Positions 40,760-50,954 of a DNA stretch of 64,000 bases are shown one piece after another (the first letter of the stretch is position 1; the number at the start of each line of letters is the position of its first letter). Both the position numbers and the translations under genes were made by a program. Below the pieces are notes generated by a model. The model made no database searches and had not been told where the DNA came from. It saw only the letters and a list, made by a program, of their open reading frames with translations. This stretch comes from Actinotalea subterranea (lineage in GTDB: Bacteria; Actinomycetota; Actinomycetes; Actinomycetales; Cellulomonadaceae): assembly GCF_008364845.1 (NCBI RefSeq), contig NZ_VTTP01000003.1:248001-312000 (forward strand), read 5' to 3'.

Positions 40760-42415
40760 TCAGAAGCTGAACGCCGAGACGCGCGCCCGCAGGTCGGCCG
40801 CCATGCGTGCGAGCTCCTGCGTCGAGGCGCCCATCTGCGTGAGCACCTCGGTGGAGTTGGACGCGGAGGAGGCGACGCCCGTGATGTTCGCCGCGATCTC
40901 GCCGGAGCCGGTGGCGGCCTCGGTGACCCCACGCGACATCTCGTTGGTCGTGGCCGTCTGCTCCTCGACCGCAGACGCGATCGTCAGCTGGTAGTCGTTG
41001 ATGCTCGCGATGATCGCCGAGATCTCACCGATCGCCGCCACCGCAGACGCCGTCTGAGCCTGATTCGTCGCGATCCGACCAGCGATGTCCTCAGCAGCCC
41101 GCGCAGACTCCTGCGCCAGCTCCTTCACCTCACCAGCCACCACCGCAAAACCCTTACCCGCCTCACCAGCACGAGCAGCCTCGATCGTCGCATTCAACGC
41201 CAGAAGATTCGTCTGCTCCGCGATCGACGTGATCACCTTCACCACGTTCCCGATCTCCTTGGCGCTCGCGCCGAGCTCGCTCACGGTGCCCGCGGTCGAC
41301 TCGGAGAAGTGCACGGCCTGCGCCGCGACCTTCGCCGCCTCGTTCGCATTCCCGGCGATCTCCCGGATCGACGCACCCATCTCCTCGGCGCCCGCGGCTA
41401 CCGCCTGGACGTTGCGGCTCACCTGCTCGGCAGCGGCGGCGACGACACCCGCCTGAGCGCTGGTCTCCTCGGACCCGACCGCGACCTGCGCGTTCGCGGC
41501 CGACAGCTCCTCCGCCGCAGCCGCGACGGTCTGCGCCGTCTCGACGACACCCGCGAGGATCTGGCGCAGCGACGCCTGAGCGGCGCTCGCCGACGCGGCC
41601 ATGCGACCGATCTCGTCCTGGTCGGCGACGTCGGCCGGCACCGTGAGGTCACCCGTGGCCATCGCGTCCAGGCTCGTGCCGACCGACTGGAGGCCGCGGC
41701 TGATGCGGCGCGTGATCGCGATCGTCAGGGAACCTGCCGTGACCGCGGCGACGACGAACCCGACCGAGAGGCCGAGGACGACCCAACGGATCTCCTGGGA
41801 CGCCCGTGCCTCGATGTCGGCGACCGCGTTGCGGGCCTGCCCGTCGGCGAGGCCGAGGGCGCGCGCCGCGTTGTCGGGGTCTCCCGCCATGGACGCCGCG
41901 AGCGCCGTCTCGAGGCCCGCAGGGTCACCGGCCTCGACGAACGGCATGAGGGTCGCGTCCCGGTACGCCAGCCAGGCGTCCCACCGGACGAGGAAGTCCT
42001 CCCACTGCTTGGTCTGCGCCTCCGGGTACTCGGACACCTCGGCGATGAGCGCCTCGGCACGCCTGTCGTTCCAGGCCGCCGACGTCAGGAGCTGCTCGCG
42101 TGTCGCGTCGTCCGCTGCGGACGCCGCACGGCGCACCAGCAGGTGGCTCGACTGCTGGATGGTGCGCAGCTCGGCCATCGACCCCTGGAGGTCGTCCGTC
42201 AGCGCCCGCACCTGCGAGAGGTTGCTGCCGGCCCGCACCAGGGCGATCGCCCCGATGCCGCCGACGATCGCGAAGACGAGGCCGAGGACGCCGAGGGCTG
42301 TCCCGACCTTGACCGCGACGGGACGGTCCCAGAACCAGGCAGCCGGGCGGCGTCGGGCGACGGTCGGTGCGTCCGCGTGCCCGGCGTCGCCGTGCACCTG
42401 TGCCTGCGCGCTCAT
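40760..42415 (-). CDS. Methyl-accepting chemotaxis protein, coupled to a sugar-binding protein
   Basis: A 551-residue receptor: basic N-terminus, first helix ([20 protein letters not shown]), an extracellular helical sensor of about 160 residues, second helix ([20 protein letters not shown]), HAMP, and a signalling domain with the [20 protein letters not shown] tip. It ends [15 protein letters not shown] without a CheR-docking pentapeptide. Its ATG overlaps the stop of the upstream sugar-binding-protein gene by 4 bases (42412-42415), so the receptor probably reads that protein's ligand-bound form. Its 3' part shares the repeated DNA block. Confidence 0.93.
   Translation of the reverse strand: MSAQAQVHGDAGHADAPTVARRRPAAWFWDRPVAVKVGTALGVLGLVFAIVGGIGAIALVRAGSNLSQVRALTDDLQGSMAELRTIQQSSHLLVRRAASAADDATREQLLTSAAWNDRRAEALIAEVSEYPEAQTKQWEDFLVRWDAWLAYRDATLMPFVEAGDPAGLETALAASMAGDPDNAARALGLADGQARNAVADIEARASQEIRWVVLGLSVGFVVAAVTAGSLTIAITRRISRGLQSVGTSLDAMATGDLTVPADVADQDEIGRMAASASAAQASLRQILAGVVETAQTVAAAAEELSAANAQVAVGSEETSAQAGVVAAAAEQVSRNVQAVAAGAEEMGASIREIAGNANEAAKVAAQAVHFSESTAGTVSELGASAKEIGNVVKVITSIAEQTNLLALNATIEAARAGEAGKGFAVVAGEVKELAQESARAAEDIAGRIATNQAQTASAVAAIGEISAIIASINDYQLTIASAVEEQTATTNEMSRGVTEAATGSGEIAANITGVASSASNSTEVLTQMGASTQELARMAADLRARVSAFSF
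40930..41260 (-). repeat. Shared chemoreceptor signalling-domain DNA block, shorter copy
   Basis: The segment around the signalling tip matches the blocks at 39150, 47240 and 48930 almost base for base, then diverges sharply at about 41260, where the codon style returns to GC-ending. Sharp edges like this suggest gene conversion. Confidence 0.75.
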
Positions 42416-43521
42416 CCGAGCTCCTCCGCCGTGTAGTAGCCGCTCTCGACCAGGACCTCTTCGTAGTTGTCCTGCGTGACCACCTGGGACGCGAGCAGGT
42501 ACGAGGGGACGACCATCACGCCGTTGTCGTAGGACGTGACGTCGTTGGTCTCGGGCTCCTCGCCCGAGAGGAGCGCGTCGACCATCGTGACCGCGACCTC
42601 GGCGAGCTGCCGGGTGTCCTTGTAGATCGTCGAGTGCAGCTCACCGGCGACGACAGCCTTGACCGCGGTGACGTCGGCGTCCTGGCCGGTCACGACGGGC
42701 CAGGGCTTGGCGTCGGTCCCGTAGCCGGCGCCGCGCAGCACCTCGAGGAGGGGCACGGAGATGATGTCGGCCGGCGCGAGGATCCCGTCGAGACGGCGCG
42801 AGGTGTAGTGCGCGTCGAGGAGCGGGCCGAGGCGCTTGGCCGCGGTCTCGCCGTTCCACGCGGGCGTCGCGATGGTCTCGAAGGCTGTCTCGCCCGAGGT
42901 CACCACGAGCACGCCCGAGTCGATGTACGGCTGGAGCAGGCTCATCGCGCCCTGGTAGAAGACCGTCGCGTTGTTGTCGTCCGGCGAGCCTGCGAACAGC
43001 TCGATCGCGAACGGGCCCGTGACGCCCGTGGGCTCACCGGTCTCGTCGATGACGCCGAGCCCGGACAGGAGCGACGTCGCCTGCTGGACGCCGACCCGCG
43101 CGTTGTCGAACGTCGCGTAGTAGTCGATGTCCTGCGTGTCGCGGATGAGGCGGTCGTAGGAGATCACCGGGATGTCGGCGGCCGAGGCCTGCGCGAGCAC
43201 GTCCTTGAGAGCGGTGCCGTCGATCGACCCGATGACGAGGGCGTCCGCTCCGTCGTCGATCATCTTCTGGATCTGGGCGACCTGCGTCGGCACGTCGTCC
43301 TCGGCGAACTGGAGGTCGACCTGGTGGCCGAGGGCCTCGAGCTGCGCCTGGACGTTCTCGCCGTCGTCGATCCACCGCTGGGAGGTCGTCGTCGGCATCG
43401 CGACACCGACCAGGAGGTCGTCACCGTCACCCCCGCCGGCAGGTATGACGGAGCAGGCGGCGAGCCCTCCCGTCAGGAGCAGGGCGCCGACCACAACGGT
43501 CGGTCGCGTGGCGTGCCTCAT
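42412..43521 (-). CDS. Sugar-binding lipoprotein (ChvE/XylF-like), receptor-coupled
   Basis: A 369-residue protein with a lipoprotein signal ([15 protein letters not shown]) and the periplasmic-binding type 1 fold: [60 protein letters not shown] and [20 protein letters not shown], all characteristic of the ChvE multiple-sugar-binding group. No permease or ATPase gene is adjacent. Instead, its stop overlaps the start of a chemoreceptor. ATG 43521 is preferred to 43527 because GAGGGG has the right spacing. Confidence 0.9.
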   Translation of the reverse strand: MRHATRPTVVVGALLLTGGLAACSVIPAGGGDGDDLLVGVAMPTTTSQRWIDDGENVQAQLEALGHQVDLQFAEDDVPTQVAQIQKMIDDGADALVIGSIDGTALKDVLAQASAADIPVISYDRLIRDTQDIDYYATFDNARVGVQQATSLLSGLGVIDETGEPTGVTGPFAIELFAGSPDDNNATVFYQGAMSLLQPYIDSGVLVVTSGETAFETIATPAWNGETAAKRLGPLLDAHYTSRRLDGILAPADIISVPLLEVLRGAGYGTDAKPWPVVTGQDADVTAVKAVVAGELHSTIYKDTRQLAEVAVTMVDALLSGEEPETNDVTSYDNGVMVVPSYLLASQVVTQDNYEEVLVESGYYTAEELG

Positions 43522-43667
43522 GGACATCCCCTCGTCGTGCTGAACCTCGGGCACCCGTACGGGGCCCACGGACTGATCGGCCAGGACAGGCCGTTTGTGA
43601 GCAGCCGACAGTCCGTCGGCACGTGGTCCGCCCCCACCCGGCCGCCCCGCACCGTGGCCGCGAGACG

Positions 43668-45521
43668 TCAGAACGCGAACCGGCTGACCGACTCCTCGAG
43701 CTCGGACGAGGCGCGCGCGACGGCGTCGGCGTGCTCGCCCATGCGCGTGCTGATCTCGCTCGAGCTGCGCGCGCTCTCGGCGATGCCCGCGATGTTCCCG
43801 GCGATCTCGCTCGAGCTCGTCGCGGCGTCGACGATCGACCGGGACATCTCGTTGGTCGTCGCCGTCTGCTCCTCGACGGCGGAGGCGATGGTCTGCTGGA
43901 ACTCGTTGATCGACGTGATGACCTGGGTCACCTCGCCGATCGCCTCGACCGCCGACGCAGCCTGACCGCTGTTCGCCTGGACGCGCCGCGCGATGTCCTC
44001 GGCCGCCTGCGCCGACTCGCGTGCGAGCTCCTTGACCTCGCCCGCCACGACGGCGAACCCGCGACCGGCCTCGCCCGCCCGCGCAGCCTCGATCGTCGCG
44101 TTGAGCGCGAGCAGGTTCGTCTGCTCCGCGATCGACGTGATGACCTTGACGACCGTGCTGATCTGGGCGGCGCTGCTGCCCAGCTCCGTGACGGTCGCAG
44201 CGGCGTGCTCGGCGCGCGCCACGGCCTCCGTCGCGACCTTGGCGGCCTCGTGCGCGTTGTGCGAGATCTCCCGGATCGAGCCACCCATCTGCTCGGCGCC
44301 CGTCGCGACGTTCTTCACGTTGTGGCTGACCTGCTGGGCCGACGCCGCCACGACCTCGGTCGTCGCGCTCGCCTCCTCGGCGCCGTCACGCACGAGCCGC
44401 GCGGCGCTCGACATCTCCTGCGCCGCACCGGCCATCGCGAGGGCGTGCTCGACGACACCCGAGAGCGTCGCGCGCAGCGCCTGCTGGGCCGTGCCCAACG
44501 CCTCGGCCATGCGCCCCAGCTCGTTGCGGCCGACGACGCGCGCGGTCACCGTCAGGTCGCCCGCCGCCATGGCCTCGAGCGAGTGCTGGACGGCGGCCAC
44601 GGACCTGCGGATCGACCCCGCCGTGGCGAGTCCGAACGCGACGAGCCCGGCGACCGCGACGGCCATGCCGGCGAGCACGGTCCGCAGGGCCTGGTCGGAG
44701 CGCCCGGCGGCGCGCTCGGCACCGACCTCGAGCCGCTCCGTGACGTCGGCCAGCACCAGGTCGAGGTTGCTCTGGTAGCGCAGGGCGAGCGGTTCCGCGT
44801 CGTTGCCGAGCACGCGGACGTACGCCTGCTCGTCGTCGGACTGCGCGGCGGGCAGCAGCACGTCGTCGCGCACGGCGAGCCACTGCGCGTAGGCGTCGAC
44901 GAACTCGGGCCAGCCCTCGAGGTCCGAGCCGCCGGCGGCCTCGACCATCGCGATGTCCGCGGCGACCTGACCGTCGTTGGTCTCCTGCCGGGCCAGCCAT
45001 GGCCCCTGGAGGCCTGAGCCGACCGCGGCGATCTGCGCGACGATCGCGCTCGCCTCGGCCTGGTTCTCGCGGATCCGGTACACGGGCGCGGCGATCTCCT
45101 GCTGGCTCAGCACGATGTCACCCGTGTCCTGGGCGACCTCACGCATCGCGGCGACGGTGCTGAGCGTGAGCAGGCCGCCGACCACGGCGAAGGCGACGAC
45201 GAGCGCGACGATGCGGGTCCGCACCGAGGCGTCGGCCAGGCGCGGGCGGCGGCGGGGGGCGTCGTCGTGCGCGCCGTCCGGGGGTGCGGGGACAGGTGAC
45301 CTGGGACCCTGGGCGACGTCCGGGGCCGCACCGGACGGGTCTGCACCGGACGGGCCGGCGGGGCCGTCCGCCGCGCCGTCCTCGAGGGCTCGCCGCCCGG
45401 GACCGCGCACCCGTACGCGGGCCGCGAGCACCGGCACCCGCGTGAGGAGGCCGGGCACGCGACGCGTGCGGGCGGGGTCGGGTGTGGTGTGCGGCGTCCC
45501 TGCCGCGACTGGTGCCGTCAT
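43668..45521 (-). CDS. Methyl-accepting chemotaxis protein with long N-terminal extension
   Basis: A 617-residue receptor. About 100 residues of Pro/Ala/Asp/Arg-rich sequence precede the first helix ([20 protein letters not shown]), an unusual cytosolic leader. Sensor domain of about 150 residues, second helix ([20 protein letters not shown]), HAMP, and coiled coil with [20 protein letters not shown]. Its signalling-domain DNA is normal GC-rich sequence and lacks the repeated block, so it has diverged from the sisters. It ends [14 protein letters not shown]. Confidence 0.92.
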   Translation of the reverse strand: MTAPVAAGTPHTTPDPARTRRVPGLLTRVPVLAARVRVRGPGRRALEDGAADGPAGPSGADPSGAAPDVAQGPRSPVPAPPDGAHDDAPRRRPRLADASVRTRIVALVVAFAVVGGLLTLSTVAAMREVAQDTGDIVLSQQEIAAPVYRIRENQAEASAIVAQIAAVGSGLQGPWLARQETNDGQVAADIAMVEAAGGSDLEGWPEFVDAYAQWLAVRDDVLLPAAQSDDEQAYVRVLGNDAEPLALRYQSNLDLVLADVTERLEVGAERAAGRSDQALRTVLAGMAVAVAGLVAFGLATAGSIRRSVAAVQHSLEAMAAGDLTVTARVVGRNELGRMAEALGTAQQALRATLSGVVEHALAMAGAAQEMSSAARLVRDGAEEASATTEVVAASAQQVSHNVKNVATGAEQMGGSIREISHNAHEAAKVATEAVARAEHAAATVTELGSSAAQISTVVKVITSIAEQTNLLALNATIEAARAGEAGRGFAVVAGEVKELARESAQAAEDIARRVQANSGQAASAVEAIGEVTQVITSINEFQQTIASAVEEQTATTNEMSRSIVDAATSSSEIAGNIAGIAESARSSSEISTRMGEHADAVARASSELEESVSRFAF

Positions 45522-45636
45522 GGCGCCTGCTTCCCTGCGGGCGGTACAGGGGAGGCCCGTGTGCCGCCCCTGCTCTTCGTGTCACCGAGCGCGTCCATGC
45601 GCCCGGGTCGTGCGGTCGTGCGGTCGTGCGGTCGTG

Positions 45637-46851
45637 CTACAGCCTGAAGGCGTCGACCCGGCTGCGGAGCTCGCCGGACATCCGGCTGATCTCGTCGACG
45701 GATCCCTGCATCTGCTTGAGCGTCGCGGCCGACGACGACGCCGCCGTCGCCACACCCGTGATGTTGGTGGCGATCTCGCCCGAGCCGGTCGCGGCCTCGG
45801 TGACGCCGCGCGACATCTCGTTCGTCGTCGCGGTCTGCTCCTCGACGGCCGACGCGATCGTCAGCTGGTAGTCGTTGATCTGGGCGATGATCTGCGAGAT
45901 CTCGCCGATGGCCGCGACGGCCCCGGTCGTGTCGGCCTGGATGGCCTCGACCAGGCGGGCGATGTCCTCGGTGGCCCGTGCCGTCTCCTGCGCGAGCTCC
46001 TTGACCTCACCGGCCACGACGGCGAAGCCCTTGCCGGCCTCGCCCGCCCGCGCCGCCTCGATGGTCGCGTTGAGCGCCAGGAGGTTCGTCTGCTCCGCGA
46101 TCGACGTGATGACCTTGATGACGTTGCCGATCTCCTGCGAGCTCGTGCCCAGCTTCGCGACCGAGACGTTGGTGGCTGCGGCGACGTCGGTCGCGTGAGC
46201 GGCGACCTTCGCGGCCTCGTTGGCGTTGGTCGCGATCTCCCGGATCGAGGAGCCCATCTCCTCGGCGCCGGCAGCGACGGCCTGCACGTTACGGCTGACC
46301 TGCTCGGCCGCGGCGGCGACGACGCCTGCCTGCGCGCTCGTCTCCTCCGCGCCGGCGACCATGCCCGTGCTCGCCTGCTCGAACGTCCCGACCGTCGCGT
46401 CGAGGCCGTCGGCCACGCCCTGGACGCGCGACAGGGTCGCCCGGAGGTTGCGGGCAGCCGCGTCGAGGGCCGAGGCGGCACGGCCGATCTCGTCACGCCG
46501 GTCCAGGCCCGTGGTCTGGCTGAGGTCCCCCGCGGCCATGCGCTCGGCCACGTGCCCCACGCGGGCGATCGCACCGACGATGCGACGCGCCATGAAGACA
46601 CCGACGGCGAGCGTCATCGCGACGCCCGCGATCGAGAGCGCCAGGACGGGGCCGGCGGTCGCGTCGGCCTCGCCGGACGCGAGCTCGCTGCCCGTGAGGA
46701 CCGCGACGACGACCAGGGGGACGAGCGACCAGAGCATCGCGAGCACGTACTTGCTCAGGAACGAGAAGTCGGCCAGACGGCCCTGCGAACCTCGGGCAGG
46801 CAGGGGCGTGGTGGCCGCTACCCGTGGCGTGGCCTCGGTCCAGGCGGTCAT
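45637..46851 (-). CDS. Methyl-accepting chemotaxis protein without extracellular sensor
   Basis: A 404-residue receptor, about 140 shorter than its neighbours. The two helices ([20 protein letters not shown] and [20 protein letters not shown]) are separated by only about 15 residues, so there is no external ligand domain; HAMP and the signalling coiled coil are complete ([40 protein letters not shown]). It probably senses an internal or membrane state, or works with other receptors. ATG 46851 has AGGAG upstream. Confidence 0.92.
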   Translation of the reverse strand: MTAWTEATPRVAATTPLPARGSQGRLADFSFLSKYVLAMLWSLVPLVVVAVLTGSELASGEADATAGPVLALSIAGVAMTLAVGVFMARRIVGAIARVGHVAERMAAGDLSQTTGLDRRDEIGRAASALDAAARNLRATLSRVQGVADGLDATVGTFEQASTGMVAGAEETSAQAGVVAAAAEQVSRNVQAVAAGAEEMGSSIREIATNANEAAKVAAHATDVAAATNVSVAKLGTSSQEIGNVIKVITSIAEQTNLLALNATIEAARAGEAGKGFAVVAGEVKELAQETARATEDIARLVEAIQADTTGAVAAIGEISQIIAQINDYQLTIASAVEEQTATTNEMSRGVTEAATGSGEIATNITGVATAASSSAATLKQMQGSVDEISRMSGELRSRVDAFRL

Positions 46852-46935
46852 GTGCTGCTCCTGACGTGCGTGCAGGGCGATACGTGTCAGGGGCCCCATC
46901 GGCAGGCCGATCCGGGATGTGAGCGGTCTGTGGTT

Positions 46936-46970
46936 CCGGCGCGGCTGCGGGGGGATCGCAGCCGCGCCGG
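46936..46970 (-). terminator. Terminator hairpin between chemoreceptor genes
   Basis: A perfect 13-bp stem, CCGGCGCGGCTGC (46936-46948) with GCAGCCGCGCCGG (46958-46970), 9-nt loop, in the 199-bp gap after the receptor ending at 47051. Confidence 0.82.
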
Positions 46971-47050
46971 GGCCTGGCCCCGCCCGGGACCGCCGTCGAA
47001 CGAACCCGGGCGGGAGATCGTGGTGGCGCCGCAGAGCAGCGCCGGTGGTG

Positions 47051-48664
47051 TCAGTAGGTGAAGGTCGCCACCTTGGTCCGCAGCTCGGAGGCCATGCGGG
47101 CGAGCTCGTCCGTGGAGGTGCCCATCTGACCGAGCACCTGCGCGGAGGTCGACGCGGCACCGGCGACGCCGTTGATGTTGACGGTGATCTCCCCGGAGCC
47201 GGTCGCGGCCTCGGTCACCCCACGCGACATCTCGTTCGTCGTGGCCGTCTGCTCCTCGACCGCCGACGCGATCGTCAGCTGGTAGTCGTTGATGCTCGCG
47301 ATGATCGCCGAGATCTCACCGATCGCCGCCACCGCAGACGCCGTCTGCGCCTGATTCGTCGCAATCCGACCAGCGATGTCCTCAGCCGCCCGCGCAGACT
47401 CCTGCGCCAGCTCCTTCACCTCACCAGCCACCACCGCAAAACCCTTACCCGCCTCACCAGCACGAGCAGCCTCGATCGTCGCATTCAACGCCAGAAGATT
47501 CGTCTGCTCCGCAATAGACGTGATCACCTTCACCACATTCCCGATCTCCTTCGCCGACTCCCCCAACGCACTCACCGTCGCAGCAGTCGACTCCGAAGAC
47601 GCCACAGCCTGAGCCGCCACCCGAGCCGCCTCATTCGCATTCTGAGCAATCTCCCTGATCGACGCCCCCATCTCCTCAGCACCCGCAGCCACCGCCTGCA
47701 CATTGCGCGACACCTGCTCCGACGCAGCAGCAACCACACCCGCCTGAGCGCTGGTCTCCTGCGAGCCGGTCGTCACCTCCGCGGTCGAGGAGGAGAGCGC
47801 GCCGGCGGCCGCCGCGACGTCGTCCGCGGCCGTCGAGACCTCACCGACGAGAGCGCGGATGCTCTCGACCGCGCGGTCCAGCGCGGCCCCGGCGCGGCCG
47901 ACCTCGTCCCGGGAGACGAGCCCGGTGGTCCGCGTGAGGTCGTGCTGGCCGATGGCCTCGGCGACGTCGGCGATGCGCGCGACGGGCCGCACGATCGACC
48001 GGGTCCCGACGATCGCGAGCACCACGGCGCCGAGCACCGCGAGAGACCCGACCCCGATCAGGAGGATCTGCGAGGACTGCTGAGCGGCGTCCTGCTCGGC
48101 CGCGATGGCGTCCGCACGCTCGAGAGCCGAGGCCTGGACGGTGTCCGCGATCTCGGCGATCGCGCTGTACGCGGCGCCCGCCTCACCGTTGATGGCCTCC
48201 ATGGCGGTGCGGTACGCCGCCGGGGTGCCCTCGGCCAGCCAACCGACCACACGGTCGTCCCACTCGAAGAACTCGTCCCAGGCCGGGCGCAGCTTCGCGA
48301 ACTCGGCCGCCTCCTCGGGCGTGGCCGTGCTCGTGTCCAGCGCGTCGAGCCACTCGTAGACCCCGGCCTTGCTCTCCAGGAAGCCCGCACGGTTGTAGCT
48401 GTCCTCGGCAAGCGCGGTCTGCGGACCGTAGACCGTCGTGTCGCCGAACACGAGCGACTGCCAACCGGTCACGTCGGCGATCTGGAACCGCGCCGTCTCG
48501 GCGTCGCGGGCGACGAGCTCCGCCGCCGTGACGCGCTCGCCGTACTCGCGCTGCGCCTGACCCGAGGTGAGGCCGATCGCGACGCACACGAGGACGAGGA
48601 TCCCGATCGCGCCGAACGTGCCGCCGAGCCGGAGCCCGACACTCAGGTTGCGTAGCCGTGCCAT
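47051..48664 (-). CDS. Methyl-accepting chemotaxis protein
   Basis: A 537-residue receptor: first helix [20 protein letters not shown], a helical sensor of about 150 residues rich in Trp and Tyr ([20 protein letters not shown]), second helix ([20 protein letters not shown]), HAMP ([20 protein letters not shown]) and a coiled coil ending [15 protein letters not shown]. The signalling-domain DNA is one of the near-identical blocks. This copy retains the nine residues (ending GESAK) missing from the damaged receptor and serves as the reference for that deletion. Confidence 0.93.
   Translation of the reverse strand: MARLRNLSVGLRLGGTFGAIGILVLVCVAIGLTSGQAQREYGERVTAAELVARDAETARFQIADVTGWQSLVFGDTTVYGPQTALAEDSYNRAGFLESKAGVYEWLDALDTSTATPEEAAEFAKLRPAWDEFFEWDDRVVGWLAEGTPAAYRTAMEAINGEAGAAYSAIAEIADTVQASALERADAIAAEQDAAQQSSQILLIGVGSLAVLGAVVLAIVGTRSIVRPVARIADVAEAIGQHDLTRTTGLVSRDEVGRAGAALDRAVESIRALVGEVSTAADDVAAAAGALSSSTAEVTTGSQETSAQAGVVAAASEQVSRNVQAVAAGAEEMGASIREIAQNANEAARVAAQAVASSESTAATVSALGESAKEIGNVVKVITSIAEQTNLLALNATIEAARAGEAGKGFAVVAGEVKELAQESARAAEDIAGRIATNQAQTASAVAAIGEISAIIASINDYQLTIASAVEEQTATTNEMSRGVTEAATGSGEITVNINGVAGAASTSAQVLGQMGTSTDELARMASELRTKVATFTY
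47240..47750 (-). repeat. Shared chemoreceptor signalling-domain DNA block, copy 2
   Basis: Matches 39150-39680 and 48930-49460 with only scattered single-base differences over about 500 bp. Confidence 0.85.
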
Positions 48665-48748
48665 GAGGGTGCCTTCCGCTGTGTCATGCCCTGCGGCCCA
48701 CCGACGCAGAGCGGCCCGCCCACGTGGTGTGGGCCGGCCGTGGATCTG

Positions 48749-50374
48749 TCAGTAGGTGAAGGCGGAGACCTTCGCCCGGAGGTCCGCGGCGACCGCGGCG
48801 AGCTCGTCGGTGGACGCGCCCATCTGGACCAGGACGTCGGCGGCGGTCTGGGCCGAGCCGGCGACCCCGTTGATGTTGACGGTGATCTCCCCGGAGCCGG
48901 TCGCGGCCTCGGTGACCCCACGCGACATCTCGTTGGTCGTGGCCGTCTGCTCCTCGACCGCCGACGCGATCGTCAGCTGGTAGTCGTTGATGCTCGCGAT
49001 GATCGCCGAGATCTCACCGATCGCCGCCACCGCAGACGCCGTCTGAGCCTGATTCGTCGCGATTCGACCAGCGATGTCCTCAGCAGCCCGCGCAGACTCC
49101 TGCGCCAGCTCCTTCACCTCACCAGCCACCACCGCAAAACCCTTACCCGCCTCACCAGCACGAGCAGCCTCGATCGTCGCATTCAACGCCAGTAGATTCG
49201 TCTGCTCCGCGATCGACGTGATCACCTTCACCACGTTCCCGATCTCCTTCGCCGACTCACCCAACGCACTCACCGTCGCAGCAGTCGACTCCGAGGACGC
49301 CACAGCCTGAGCCGCCACCCGAGCAGCCTCATTCGCATTCTGAGCAATCTCACGAATCGAAGCACCCATCTCCTCAGCACCCGCAGCCACCGCCTGCACA
49401 TTCCGGCTCACCTGCTCCGACGCAGCAGCAACCACACCCGCCTGCACACTCGTCTCCTGCGAGCCCGAGGCGACCTGGGCGCTGGCGGCCGAGAGGTCGC
49501 CGACCCCCTTGGCCACCGTGTCGGACGCCTCGGCGACCGTCGTGACGGTCGCCCGCAGGGACACGAGGGCGGCGTCCAGCGCCGCGGCCATGCGACCGAC
49601 CTCGTCGCCGCGCGTCAGGCGGGTCTCGGCCGTCAGGTCGCCGGCCGACAGGCGGGCGAGGACGGACTCGACGGCGCCGAGGCCGCGCGTGAGCCCGCCG
49701 GTGACGCGCATGCCGAGGATGATCGCGATGACCGTGCCGAGCGCGCCCGCCAGGATGGTCCACATCCGGATCTGCGCGGCCTTGGCGGTCGCGGCCTCGC
49801 TGGCCTCGAGCGACTCGGCGACCTGGAGGGCGACGATCTCGTCGATGCCCTCGGCGACGGACACACCGAGCGGGGCGACGGTGCTCGCGACGAGCTCGTC
49901 GCGCTCGGCCTTCTTGCCCGCGGCCATGAGCGCGTCGGTCTCGGTGACGGCGTCCGCGTAGGCGAGCACGTCCGCGCGCAGCGTCTCGAGGATGCCCGTC
50001 TCGGCCTCGGTCGGGTCGATCTCGGCGATGTACTGGTCGGCGAGGTCCGCGATGCTCGCGAGGGCCTCGTCGCGGTCCGCCCGGTACTCCTTGGCCGCAG
50101 CGGGGTCGGAGGCGTAGCCGCCGCTGACGGCGTTCCACCGGGCGAAGACCATCTGGTACTTCATCTGGCCCGCGAGCGACGTGCCCTGCACGTGGCGGCT
50201 GTAGAGCTGCTCGGCCGTCGAGGCCATGCTGCCGGCCCCGAGGCTGCCGACGACGACCACGACCACCGTGACGAGCGTCGTGACGATCAGCGCCGTGAGG
50301 ACCTGGGTGCGGACGGAGAAGTCGTGCAGGCGACGCCGACGGTGCCGAGCGCCTGCAGAACCGGGGTGCGACAT
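48749..50374 (-). CDS. Methyl-accepting chemotaxis protein
   Basis: A 541-residue receptor directly downstream of cheW. First helix [20 protein letters not shown], sensor of about 150 residues ([20 protein letters not shown]), second helix ([20 protein letters not shown]), HAMP, and a coiled coil ending [15 protein letters not shown]. The sensor contains the ARWNxxxGGY-like segment seen in four-helix-bundle receptors. The signalling-domain DNA is a repeat-block copy. Confidence 0.93.
   Translation of the reverse strand: MSHPGSAGARHRRRRLHDFSVRTQVLTALIVTTLVTVVVVVVGSLGAGSMASTAEQLYSRHVQGTSLAGQMKYQMVFARWNAVSGGYASDPAAAKEYRADRDEALASIADLADQYIAEIDPTEAETGILETLRADVLAYADAVTETDALMAAGKKAERDELVASTVAPLGVSVAEGIDEIVALQVAESLEASEAATAKAAQIRMWTILAGALGTVIAIILGMRVTGGLTRGLGAVESVLARLSAGDLTAETRLTRGDEVGRMAAALDAALVSLRATVTTVAEASDTVAKGVGDLSAASAQVASGSQETSVQAGVVAAASEQVSRNVQAVAAGAEEMGASIREIAQNANEAARVAAQAVASSESTAATVSALGESAKEIGNVVKVITSIAEQTNLLALNATIEAARAGEAGKGFAVVAGEVKELAQESARAAEDIAGRIATNQAQTASAVAAIGEISAIIASINDYQLTIASAVEEQTATTNEMSRGVTEAATGSGEITVNINGVAGSAQTAADVLVQMGASTDELAAVAADLRAKVSAFTY
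48930..49460 (-). repeat. Shared chemoreceptor signalling-domain DNA block, copy 3
   Basis: Matches the blocks at 39150 and 47240 almost base for base; outside about 48850-49465 the two adjacent receptors share little DNA similarity. Confidence 0.85.
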
Positions 50375-50533
50375 GGTGTTGCCCTCCAGGTGCCAGGCAC
50401 CGTGCCCGGTCCACCGATGTTCCGTTCGTCCCTCAGCCCGATCGCGTGAGGGGATTTCCGCCGCGATCCGTCCGGAACTACGGCAGACGGGTGATCAAGG
50501 TCCCCGCCGACCGCCGAACCCGGGACCTGCGAC

Positions 50534-50953
50534 CTACGCCGCCGTGGCGCGCTCGACGTCCAGCGCGAGCAGCAGCCCGCCGTCGAGCTTGTACGCGCCG
50601 AGGATGACCTCGCGCAGCTCGGCGGCCAGCGTGTCCGGCGGCGCCTCGAACTGGGTCTCCTCGACGTCGATGACGTCACCGACCTCGTCGACGAGCAGGC
50701 TGATCGGCTCCCCGTCGACCTGGACGACGACCATCATCGGCTCGGCACCCGCCGCGAGCGGCGGCAGACCCATGCGGACCCGCAGGTCGATGCTCAGGAC
50801 GACCTCGCCGCGGAGGTTGACCAGGCCCGAGATGCCGGCCGGGGCCAGCGGGACCGGCGTGCGCGTGTGCGAGCGCAGCGCCTCCTGGACGCGGACGACG
50901 TCGACCCCGTAGCGGGCCCCGTCGAGGACGAAGGTTGCGAGCTGTCGGCTCAT
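50534..50953 (-). CDS. cheW: Chemotaxis coupling protein CheW
   Basis: A 139-residue double beta-barrel adaptor linking receptors to CheA. Recognisable segments: FVLDGARYGVDVVRVQEALR, GISGLVNLRGEVVLSIDLRV (the family's GxxNLRGxVxPVxDLR core), PISLLVDEVGDVIDVEETQF. It starts one base after the cheA stop, so the two are coupled. Confidence 0.95.
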   Translation of the reverse strand: MSRQLATFVLDGARYGVDVVRVQEALRSHTRTPVPLAPAGISGLVNLRGEVVLSIDLRVRMGLPPLAAGAEPMMVVVQVDGEPISLLVDEVGDVIDVEETQFEAPPDTLAAELREVILGAYKLDGGLLLALDVERATAA

Positions 50954-50954
50954 G

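Noticed and set aside
38953-50374. Repeated chemoreceptor blocks considered as insertion sequences
   Set aside because: The blocks lie wholly inside in-frame coding sequence of the signalling domain, with no transposase, terminal inverted repeats or target duplications.
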